Source of the DNA: Saururus chinensis
Lineage: Eukaryota > Streptophyta > Magnoliopsida > Piperales > Saururaceae
DNA: 64,000 bases
Direction: 5' to 3'
NCBI GenBank assembly: GCA_035235625.1
Contig: CP141141.1
Coordinates: 15,683,968 to 15,747,967, forward strand
The position numbers and the translations under genes are program-made. The first letter of the stretch is position 1. Each line of letters opens with the position of its first letter. This document shows positions 46,301-57,000 of this stretch, one piece after another. The notes under the pieces are model-generated. The model was not told the DNA's origin, searched no databases, and saw only the letters and a list, made by a program, of their open reading frames with translations.

Positions 46301-46860
46301 ATTGAGTGTATTAGCTTTGTTATATGTTTGTTTTAAACTAAATATTTTATTAACATGTGATGTACTATATTTGATAAATATTTCTATTTTATGTTTGTTT
46401 TTATTAATTGATATCAATAACTTTAATGTTATGTTTGTTATGCATGGAATGTGTAGAATGAATGAACAGGGTGATTGTGTACGTGTTGAATGAATAAATA
46501 GGGACAGGCGTTAAAGTTGGTTTAAAATAATCTTTTTTTAAAAATTAATTAGATTTTGTCATTCTAAAGAATGAAATCAGTATATAGCCGTTTATTTCTT
46601 CTCGATTTGGCAAAGTAACGTGTCACTATATATGGCGATTTCGTCATTTAAAAAGACAAAATTGGGTTAAGTGTTATAAATTAATAACCTGATTTCGTCT
46701 TTTTAAAGAATGAAATCATATAAATTTTTTTAAAAAACTACACAGACACTAGGCGCTGGGGCTTGTGTAACAAAAAATAACACCACTTTAAAAAATATTT
46801 TCTAACGTAATTAAATTTGGTAATTTTTTTAAAATTATTATTTAAATAAATTTTTTTCTT

Positions 46861-47674
46861 TTAAATACCTAAACCATTGATCAAAATAGAGGATAAAAAG
46901 AATATAAAACTAATTAAATCGCGTGCCAATTTCCCAACAAGGAAGGCCTTGGGATCTTCTTGGCCCATCTTCTTTGTGGGACAGCCCTTCCGCCTCGGCT
47001 GCTCCTCAAAGCTGCGCCGTTTTTGGCTCCTTCAAGCCAACCAGCTTTCGTTTCTCACGACCGGTCAATTCCGTTGCTTTACACGTGTTACTATACTATT
47101 AGTTTCCAGACGTGAACGCCCTCCAGCTCTTACGTGGCCACTTGTTAGTTGAAATCCAGCTCAGCACGACGCCTCCGGGAACGAACTTCTGCCGGAGACT
47201 TCAGGCTTCCGCCTCTTTCCCACTACGCAGCCTTCTGTCCCGGCCCCGGCTCCGCCGCCCCGTGGCCTTCCTCTGCCTCTCTCTCCGACAAGCGCCCGTC
47301 TCCTCACTCTGTTCCGTCCCCCTTCCCATCCCCCTTTTTCTCCTCTTCCCGGCCATTACCTCCCCGCCTTCATATCTGGACCAACATCTCCTCCACCGCC
47401 GCCTCCGCCATTTCTCCCATCGCTGAAACACCCGATGCGATCAGAAATCGGGCATGTACTGGTGAGAGAGGTAATATACTTCCGCTGGACGGCGATTGGA
47501 TCCTGCCCCAGCCATCGCATCCCAGCTGTTTGTCGAAATTCCCCTTGCCCTGCTAAAACGAATCGTGTGTATGCTACTCACCTATCCTTGATTTCCCTGG
47601 GATTCTTGTCAACTTGAGCCATCATTCTGGTTTTTGGGTTCGTTTCGTTTTGGCTTCTTATTATCATTTCGAAA
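46861..47674 (+). promoter_or_regulatory. Promoter and 5' leader side of TFIIIC subunit gene
   Basis: GC- and CT-rich DNA from about 46930 to 47560 with overlapping open frames in several phases and no family similarity. It probably holds the transcription start and the untranslated leader of the downstream gene. Confidence 0.45.
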
Positions 47675-49226
47675 ATGGAGAGCGAGGCGCAGTGGAGGGA
47701 GGAGGAGTTTGTGCTGCTTGATCTTGATGAAGTTTGCGGGAAGGCTGACATCCCAACGAATGCGCCTTATGTTCTCTCTGTAAGTACATCCCAATTTTTA
47801 TTTGGTTGTGCTGTCTTCACCATGTCACACTTCTTAGGTATATGCATCGGCCGGTCTCGTTTAGCTTCATTCCGCTGGAATTTGCAGTGCTGACCCACTC
47901 AATAAGATGAGTGTATTTTTTGGCTGTTCTTCTTTGGGAATGCTCTGCAACATTCCAGTGAATTGTAAACAAACAGTGAAACTGTGTGGGTTGTTGTGTT
48001 ACAATGTAAGACAGGAAGAATGACTTCCTAAACAAGAAAAAAAAGGGACAGCAAGAATCACTTGCAATTGGAGTAGGTAAACAGATTTTGTTTGGTTTTT
48101 CTCTGCTTTTCATGTAGAACAAGTTCTTGTTGATTAACTTGGTGCTTATTGCAATTTAAGATCGAGTTCAGAATATTTTAGCTATGCAATCTTAGTATCT
48201 TATTTTATGTATTTCTATGTTAAACTACATACTTTATATGTTCAGGGTTTGGACACAACAAATCCAGTGTTGGCTATTGGCGACAAATTAAAGCTAGTGA
48301 GTGCCCTAAATTTGTATTTCTTCATATTTATGAGTTTTAACCCCCTTAGGTATTTGTTGATGGAATTCCCTACATTATGACAGTATAATAATCTTCGGCC
48401 GGCCCAGTGATGTTAGGGTTGTTTTCTCAATAAGTTTATTCTTTGACAGATTGGAGAGTACCAGGAAAGCATAGGAACGTGCTTTGTCTTCTCTGAAAGT
48501 GGTGAGTAGAAACATACTTCTTTTTTCTTGCACTTTATGTTGCCTAGATATCTCTGAAGAATAATGAAAGGTTTAAGATTCTGACCAGTTATGCTTTGGA
48601 TCCTTGCTTGTTCGTTCGTGCTTGGGTCATCATGGAGTAAGTAAATTATGAAGGATTGGAGAGAACTAAAATTTGGAGGTGATATAGAAGGCAACCCTAT
48701 TTCTACCTCATTTGCTATTTGGGCATGGCTGGTCAGGCCTGGCTGATTTTGTTGACCTAATTAATTTTAGTCATGAACAATTTAATTGCACATTATTTGC
48801 TACTGTACATAGAATTATCTAGGTTTTTTCCCTTTGCTGTTGTGACTGCTTTGCAATGTTATTTTATACATCTTTTTGCATTTAGATCATTTCGGAACAT
48901 CATGATTGTATTATACACTTGTATCCGTCTTCTCTGAAGAGAATGCCATTCTATATAAATGTGTTGATATTCACATGTATTTTTGGTTGATAGATAGTCC
49001 TTCAGTCACACACGAAGAAACAGGACCATCCCAAGAGAATCCTTCTGCCGGAAGGAACATTGTAGATGGAAACCAAACCTCTGAGAAGCAAGTGAAGCCC
49101 ATCGCACGACTGCATAAAATTCTCAAATTTAGATTATGTCCCGATGATGGGGCTCCTGCTATAGAAACTGAAGGAAAGGTTCCTGAAACACAACCTGAAG
49201 CCAACAGTCCTGTTGAAGAAGCTTGA
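47675..49226 (+). CDS. GTF3C6: TFIIIC subunit 6-like (tau55-related) protein
   Basis: Four exons, 47675-47779, 48246-48296, 48450-48501 and 48994-49226, join in phase with GT-AG ends and encode 146 residues. Residues about 9-70 (EEEFVLLDLDEV, APYVLSGLDTTNPVLAIGDK, LIGEYQESIGTCFVFSE) match the small triple-barrel domain of TFIIIC subunit 6/tau55, part of the complex that recruits TFIIIB to RNA polymerase III promoters in the nucleus. The remainder is an acidic, Pro/Glu-rich tail of about 75 residues, expected to be disordered. The start is the first ATG ahead of the conserved domain. No defects were seen. Confidence 0.88.
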
Positions 49227-50250
49227 GGCCGGTTGATCTTGATATTGAGGACAACTTAGACAGTGATTCATTTGCAGCTGGCATTGTGGCCGTATTCAGT
49301 GCATACTAGGAGGACCGCTTACAAAATCTAACAAAAGTGGGGAAGGGAATGATAGAAAGAAGTTTGCGAATAGACGACTTTGCTCTTCTCAAGATGACGG
49401 CAGAAAGGCCTAGGCCAAGATGCGAGCTTGTAGTGGACGGAAATCCGGAGCAAATGATTTAAGTAGCGATTTTCGTTCCTTCATTATTGTTCTATCATGT
49501 GAAAGGTGCAAACTTGAACCCTCCACTGTTGAGCTTCTTGTAAAGCATAGTAGAAATTATTTATCAAATTAAGCAGGCTGAAGACAATGTTTTATCTTTG
49601 GATTTTTGTTGTCTTGTTACAAGGGTCCATCTAGTAATGTGATCACAACATTTCCGAGTTCCTTATTGCTTTATTAAATCCTTTATTCACACTGACTTGT
49701 CGCCCTCAGAGTCCCGGTTCTGTACTGTTGTGGCGCTTGCTGTGGTGGCATAGCTGGAACTTGTGAATAAATATTGACATCATTAAACTTGACTTAAACA
49801 GAAACAAGCCTCGCAGATTGCAGCAGGCAGTGCGGGTGTCCCTAATCCGATCAGACAATCCTCCCACCATACCCCTTCCCCTTCTCCTCTATTGCTCAAT
49901 GGCCGGTTTTCTTAATTCTTTGGCTGAGGCCGAGGCTTTTAGCTCTACATTCATGTTCAGTTGCGCAATGACTGTTAAATTCTCAGGTCCCCTCTTCTTC
50001 GTACAATCTTAGATTTTTCTACCACGTAGTTAGCTCCACGCCTTTTTCCTTTTGCAACACCATGCATTTTGTTCACCTACTCCCTTTCGTCGAATTGCAT
50101 TGTTTCTATCTCGAAAACGAATGACACTTCTAAACACATGATGGAGCTGTTTTACGTTGCATAAGCCAAAACTTGGTACCATCCCTAAGGAAAAACACGT
50201 GCCAGTTTTTATCCTTCTATCTCAAGTTATACAGTATCAAACGCTGCAAG
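49227..50250. other. 3' flank of TFIIIC gene and intergenic DNA
   Basis: The first 250-450 bp are probably the 3' UTR. The short open frame at 49818-50012 has no family similarity. Nothing else was recognised. Confidence 0.4.
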
Positions 50251-50797
50251 TAGGGCTGGTCTTCATACAAATAGCTGAAAGATAAAATAGACACTACCAT
50301 TGTCTACGGACATACCCTTTTAGGCGATTTGATGAGAGATTAGTTTGTTGGATAGAACAAGAGAGGCATCCATGACTATCACTAGGGCAATCGAGGTAAG
50401 GATCTATGGATTGTAACTTACTATATAATATAAGTTTAGACTTATATATACTATCTTCTTTATTTGTACTAGTATTACTATTTAACTTACCTTACATATA
50501 TTTAGTAATTAGCTCTAACATAGAACTCAAATAGAACATTAACATGATTATATTTAAATTGTTAAGAATTTAAGTATAAGAAAATGATGCTTATAGGTAG
50601 TTATGGAAGAAAAAAATGACCTTTATGTAAGGATACAAATTGCATTTGAAATTAACTGATCTTTGACAAATGGCTGGCTGAGGTCCTTGTCCAGACTATG
50701 TCCAAAAATCAGTGGATAAAAAAATCAGTTGTATATGACCACAAACACCTTGGACACGGCCTAGATATCGAATAATAGATGTCCACGACCAGCCCTA
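50251..50797. mobile_element. hAT-like MITE
   Basis: A 547-bp element with perfect 11-bp terminal inverted repeats, TAGGGCTGGTC at the left and its complement GACCAGCCCTA at the right. The flanking octamers GCTGCAAG and ATTTCAAG match at 5 of 8 positions, compatible with a decayed hAT target duplication. No coding region is present. Confidence 0.65.
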
Positions 50798-52077
50798 ATT
50801 TCAAGCATAACATTAATTTCCATAAAATTACTGGATACAACCCCTTGAAGTGTGAAGTTTCTCCACATGTCACATTATCTGGAGGCAGTAACATGTCTTG
50901 CGTAAACAAGGTTGCAGAGAATCATAATTCAAAGAAGCATAACTAGTACCCTTCCAATTCACATTATGCACACAAACTCAATCAACACCACTTGTCAATT
51001 GATCATTTCCAATTGCAAAAGCTGCAAATGAGCTCTCCTACATAGCATACAACCACATGCAATGTCTGTTATAAGTATAAATTTACAAGATTATCATTTA
51101 AGGATAAAATATAAGACAAAAAACACAAAATATAGAGACAAGAGGCATACCTTTCTCACTTGATATTAATAAGTACATATAATAAAAAATCCACTATGTA
51201 TGAGTAATACAAAGTCTTCTTTCACTCTCCTTGTTAGAAATATATGGGAACCTTCAAATTGACAAGTATGCATATATATGTCTATGTCTCTCTATATATA
51301 GTTTACTTACCCTGCGGGTAACCGTTTGCTGAACTTCTGCGGGTGAGTTTTATAACGACCGTCTAATAATAATCTAAGAGTCCTCCTTCCCTCTCCCGAT
51401 CAAAACCTCAACTCAAGGGAGCGAACAATCCCTCCATCCACCAGTGAGTCCACACCGAGAAGTTCCTCGTCTCCAATGCGACCCTCCGTCCCCCAGCGGC
51501 TATTGCCACTTTAGTGGTGAGTTTGCAGGGGCGGCTAATAGAAACAGTCGTAGCAACACTGTTTGGTCTCTCGGTCGAAATTTAGAGTGCCCAAAATTGC
51601 CTACCCCTAATTTTTCCTTCTAGTGAAAAATCTCTCCCTCTGTAGAAATTTCCTCGCTCTCGTCCTCTCTCCCACCCTGTGCCTAAATTTTCTTGCCCTA
51701 AACTCATATTACCTCCGCTGTTTGACAGTGCTTTCTCGTAAGGAGCCCAAGAGGAACGTCTTACGAAGAATATGAGTTAAGAGGAGGGATTCAGAAAGAT
51801 CTATTTTCTTTGATTCTTTGACATAGTAATCACGATCGCCCCATTTTTCTCTTTATGTTTATCTTCCTCTTATGTTTGTTTTAGTTTTTAGGCACAAAAT
51901 GAGTAGCTGGTTTTTATTCTGTGAGCATTCTATTTTTATTTTCCATTATGAAGAATCAGATTGCATATCTTGTTTTTCTATTTGATGCAGATTTGTTCGT
52001 CTTCTAAACTTTTTTATGTAATAGTATGCACCTTTTTCTCCGGATTGCCATGCTGATTTTTACACCTACTAAGCAGG
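50798..52077. other. Intergenic DNA, CT-rich part at 51370-51720
   Basis: AT-rich to 51300, then a more balanced, CT-rich stretch that may represent the former promoter and first exon of the NSE4-like relic. No reading frame could be assigned. Confidence 0.35.
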
Positions 52078-53230
52078 CTGCTGATGCAAAGGCTCTACTG
52101 GACATTACTAGCAGTTTGGTCACTTTTGTGAGGTCATAGTAACGGTGGGGCTACTCCCTCAGATTTTAAAAGTTGTTTACAGAAGAAATCTGGCTGGCAA
52201 AGATTTGAAAAGAAGTGATTATTCAATGGTTGCATTTGGGAAATTTTCACTTATGTTTTGGTGCTTTTTTGGTTCTGGATTTTTTTAAGGACAGGCTTCC
52301 TGCTTTCAACCATTGTTCATTGGACTCCCTGGGTTCTATAAACTATTTCCTTAAGCTTGTTACTCAATAGTTTACTATGGATGCGCGTGAGACAAAACCT
52401 CTGCCCTTAAAGTAAGCTTCTAAATGTACCATGCTGAATTTGTTTTCAAATATGCTCCATATCTGTTGTCATTCTTGAATCTTCTTTAGGAGGCAAACAT
52501 GTTTTGTAGATAGAAAATAAAATGCAAAACTTATATGTACATCTCTAGTTTGGGTTCTGAATGGATGTCAAAAAGGATTTTACTGATAGGATGGTAGACT
52601 AAATATTTTTTTTCATATCAGTCTTAATTCCTGCCCTCGAAACAATTCATATCAATTAATTGGATCTAAACTTACATGCCCATGAATGAGTATGTAAAGT
52701 AGCCAAGTGGCAACATTTTTTTGCAGGATATTGACAAATAATTTTTTAATTTAGGGCATAATTTTTATGACTTTATGGTTTCTTTTTAGGATGTACAACA
52801 TATGAGGGATAAATTTTATGTAATTAATTTTAACTTCCATTGATAACGATGAATTTGAATTTTTGCAGTTTGCAGTAATGCTCTTTGAGAGACAAGATGG
52901 TGTTTGCTGCTTTCAGTGGCATGCAGGGAGGTGACTGAGGTGGAGATTGGGGCCCCCTCGGGATTCCTTCTTGAAGGAGATGCTCCAAAACCCCGAGTGT
53001 CATGGCCAGTTCTTGTTCTTCAATGTCTGTTGTTTAATAGGTGGCTTTATTAGGTACTTTATACTAGATTGAAGATATTGAACTGGAGAAGTTAGGACTA
53101 TGATATGGGTTGTAGTTTTTTCATGATAATTCCTTTTAATCTTTTGAGAGTGGGAATTGTGGTTATGGAGATTAAGCAGAAACCTAAAGGAGATGATCAA
53201 GAGTCACTGAGAGTGCTCGTCCAAAGGAGG
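52078..53230 (+). pseudogene. NSE4-like (SMC5/6 complex kleisin) relic
   Basis: After an acceptor-like AAGCAG the plus strand reads AADAKALLDITSSLVTFVRS, a close match to the conserved NSE4 segment VADAEALLDITNTLV. One base out of frame it continues HSNGGATPSDFKSCLQKKSG (about 52135-52195), matching NSE4 HSNEGITPSDFVSCL. About 1 kb downstream (53165-53225) MEIKQKPK and, frameshifted, RVTESARPKE match the NSE4 EIKQRK and RPTESxRPEE motifs. The remaining exons, including the conserved C-terminal winged-helix part, were not found. NSE4 bridges the heads of the SMC5/6 complex. Frameshifts and missing exons make this a pseudogene. Confidence 0.65.
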
Positions 53231-56200
53231 TATGTAAGTTATTTGAAATGAAGCAAAAGATTATATAACTGAGTGATGTTTGTCAAATGCTGCAGCTATG
53301 TTTCACCATGGAAATGTTAGTGGGGTGTTTAATTAATTGGATTTTGGGTTGAAATGGGTTAAAAAAAGATTCCAAAGCGATTGTTATAGGAGAAGAAGCA
53401 AAGTGATACAAATTCTAGGCTAGATTCAATGTGTTTGTAACAAAGATATGGCCCCTAATTACATTTTATTTTTTAATATATGTTATTGTGTATCACAAGC
53501 AAAATATTTCATAGAATGCCAAATTCAACTTTAGCTTTTATGTCTTCTGCATTGTTAATTTCAAGTGTTCATATTAGTTAAGAATAGTTAGAAATGCTTC
53601 AAGGGCTAATCTGTTTGTGGGGCATTTGATTCTAATTTTCGTTCAAAGGCTACAAACTAATTTTTTTTGTAGTTATTTGCTTTCTAGCTTACCTTTGGTT
53701 GTATGATTTATCAGAAATTGCAGTTGCCGTAATTAGTTGAATTAGATGCTAATATATGCCATGTATAAACATCACTGCAATTGGCTGTAACACCATGATA
53801 TGCTGAGTCACATGCTAGTAGATGGGTGCAGTTGGTTTAGAAAAGCTTTGTAGTAGTTGTTTATGTAGAACTTTCAATTGCTGGTTTTGAATACTCATGT
53901 TTAACTTTATATGCTCGCATGATAAACCCTAATGATAAGATACTTTTTGTGGTGGTAGGTGTAGTTTTTATCTTGAATGAGCAGTTGGCATGAGACAAGA
54001 CCAACCTTTGGAGTCGGAGATGAGGCCTTGGGTGCTACAACGAAGAAGTAGCATTTGAAACAAGCAAAAGTTTAGGCTCCTACGTTATTTGGTGCCAGAT
54101 AGTGTAAATGGAAAACTGTGAGGTTAATTTTTCAAGTTTTATGCATATCATTTACAACATTACCTATTTTTATATTTTCTATATTGGTTGGGATAATTTG
54201 ATGTATCTTTTGTATTGGTTGAGAGATGAGTGGATGACCTCATGGCCATCAGATCTTAGAAATGATTTGATGGCCAGGGACCCATTTTTTAATTTATTTT
54301 GGCAACACTTTTTATCGGTGGACTGCTATTTTTTTAAAAGATGCAGGAACTAATAAAATAGATTTTGGAAAGCTTTAGCGACAACCTATAGAATGTTGCT
54401 AAAGGTGTACTCTTTGGCGGTTGCATATTTCATTGCTAAGTTAGCCGCCATGGTTAAGAAATTTGATGTAGTTGTACTTTAATGTGTTCTAATCAAGTTT
54501 CGAGTTGAATGTTTGTCCAAGCTGAAAAAAAGGTGTGAGTGTCAAGTTGGGCGATGGTGGCTAGCTGTTTTTCAAGTTCTCTAAGATGGTCGCATCTATT
54601 TCGTCATTCACATTCCAAGACTATGATGGGCCCCTAACAAATATTTTAGGGTAATTGAAATGTTTGCGAGCATATATTCTTTTCATTCAGCCCAGTGGAA
54701 AATGACATTTAAGCTATCTCAATGGTGATCACCATAAATAATCACTCATTCACTGCTAAGTGAGTCCTAACAATTAAATTGCATATGCCAGGATGAAAAG
54801 AGGCTGATGCACAAGAAGGCGTGCTTCTTTAAATGCTGAAAAAGTTACAATAACCTAGTTATGCTTTCTGCAGCAAAGACTTGAACACGTGATTTCTATC
54901 TGCATTATTGGTTACTGTTGTTAATAGTGTATATAACAAGGTAAAATGCAAAGCACAAAATTACAACCACCAAATTCAATTGCTTTGTTCAGCATATACA
55001 ATTGTTTCCTCGGCCATCTTTGCCATCCATCCACAATCTTCTCAGCATACCTCGCCTGCCAACAAACACACTAAGCATCATATAATTTTTCTAAAATAGG
55101 GACCATATTGTTTCTACTTCTTAGAGTAAAAAGTACTGATTTAAAGAAATTTAGACTGGGGCTATAAACACTTCATCAAAGGTGAAGAAGTTCTAGACCG
55201 TTGCTATGTAGCAAACCTCCATATATGTTTTTATGTTTTTTTCCAAAGTCTCCACAATAACATTTTAAAAATGGGCGCGTGACCCATTAGGACTAAGTTT
55301 GATGCTTAATTATCGTTAAGTCATTATTACAAATTGACTAATAAGTAATTGAGTTATACGTAACTTTTAAAAATCCTAAAATACCCTTCTCTCTTTTCAC
55401 ATTGAATTCCAAATTGAAGACTCCAACCACCCAAAGACTGTGCTCCATTTGCTCCTGACCAAAACGAAAACTCTTGGCTATTTGAAGCTTCGTTCTGGCA
55501 ATTTTATGCTCCTGTGATCCATCGCTTGCCGTCTTCCTCACTGATTTTTGCTGCTCCTAGGACCTCCACCGAGCTTTTCAATGGTGTCCACCTTCTCTTC
55601 CACCTCCTCGCCTTCGGCCTCCAACTAAGATGCTACTTCCATTTTACCCGGTACTTTACCTTCTGAAACCCCTCCTTGCTCATCTTTGACGAAGTGATTC
55701 GTTTATTTAGTCGATTTGGGGCTATATTTTCTTGTAGTTTGAATTTGTTGCAGTTTGATTCATTTTCTTTCATGCAATTTGGGGTTCTCTTCCTTGCCTT
55801 TTGAATTTTCAGTAATGTGGGGTTTTACAATCTGCAATTTGGAATTTCTCTTCCTTACTATTTGAATTTCTTGCAACTTTGTGGGTTTATCTTTCGTGGT
55901 GTTTATTTTCCAGAAATTTACTTTTGTTCTACAATTTTAGGTTTCTCAATAGTGCAAAATTTGTTTCATAAGCAAATTCCCTTTCCCCTGTAAAGAGTTT
56001 CTCCGATTTCTTCCTTTTCATAAATATTTTAGGCATTAGGATACCTATTCATCTACAAAATTAGTGATGTTGGATACTAATTTTTTTCTACTGTTATTTT
56101 ATTTACCGGTTTCACATATAACTACAAGGACTTATAATGTCTACTGGCCGATTTGAACTCCTTTTAATCATTATTACAACTATTTTGTTGATGTTGTTGT

Positions 56201-56300
56201 GCTTTTAATGTTGATTTAGTAGAAATGGTACTGCCATGTTGAGTTGGATATGAGTTAGATGATGGGATCATGAGCATTATCTCTTGTATTTTCTCCTTAT
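53231..56300. other. Intergenic DNA without recognised genes
   Basis: Short open frames (for example 54108-54353 and 54908-55099) show no family similarity. Segments near 55370-55390 and 57505-57525 share an inverted AAAATACCCxTT phrase, so a degraded element spanning the minisatellite is possible but unproven. Confidence 0.35.
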
Positions 56301-56304
56301 ATAA

Positions 56305-56995
56305 GTTTAATATAAATTTATTGTTCCATATATGTGTATAGAGTATAAATTTAATATTCCATATATGTGTACAAAGTATAAATTTACTATTACATATATA
56401 AGGTCAAAGTATAAATTTACTATTCCATATGTGTATAGAGTATAAATTTATTGTTCCATATATAAGGTTAGAATATAAATTTATTATTCCTTATATAAGG
56501 GAGTATAAATTTGTTGTTCCATATATGTGTACAGAGTATAAATTTACTGTTTCATATATAAGGTTAGAGTAAAAATTTATTATTCCATTTGTGCGTACAG
56601 AGTATAAAATTTACTGTTCCATATATGTGTACATAGTATAAATTTATTATTCCATATATGTGTAGAGTATAAATTTACTGTTCTATATATAAGGTCAGAT
56701 TATAAATTTATTATTCCATATACGTGAACAGAGTTATAAATTTATTTTTCTATATACGAAATTAAAGTTGTAATTGAAGTTATAATTTTGTTGTTCCATA
56801 TATGGGGTTAGAGTATAAATTTATTTTTCTATATACGAAAATACAGTTTAGTTTTGATGTTTCATATATGTGAACAGAGTATATATTTATTGTTCTATTT
56901 TGTGGTGGATGTAAACAACAAAGTAAATATTTACTGTTTTGTTCTTTAGTGGATGTAAATAACAGAGTATATATTTACTGTTATGTTCTATGGTG
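56305..56995. repeat. AT-rich minisatellite, about 35-45-bp period
   Basis: Roughly 17 diverged copies of AGAGTATAAATTTATTATTCC with a linker of CATATATGTGTACAG or CATATATAAGGT type. Copies at the right end degenerate to a form with TGTTCTATGGTGGATG. Confidence 0.85.
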
Positions 56996-57000
56996 GATGC

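Larger units (their letters stand above)
41533..46860 (+). mobile_element. Mutator-like element with mudrA relic and plant-mobile-domain gene
   Basis: Terminal inverted repeats align for about 45 bp: left GGGAAAATTATTTAAATAAT; right, reverse-complemented, has the same TTATTTAAATAATAATT core followed by TACCAAAT. The flanks share a T-rich TTTTAA, so a target duplication is plausible but not clean. Inside are two genes in one orientation: a mudrA-like gene whose catalytic domain is largely deleted, then a PMD (MAIN-like) gene. Palindromes of the GATTTCGTC/GACGAAATC type cluster just inside both ends (about 41655-41845 and 46550-46720). The 1.06-kb element at 19602-20659 belongs to the same family. 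Confidence 0.85.

Noticed and set aside
47149..47556. Open frame upstream of the TFIIIC subunit
   Set aside because: Pro/Ser-rich, with no conserved motif and overlapping open frames in other phases; best explained as leader or promoter DNA.
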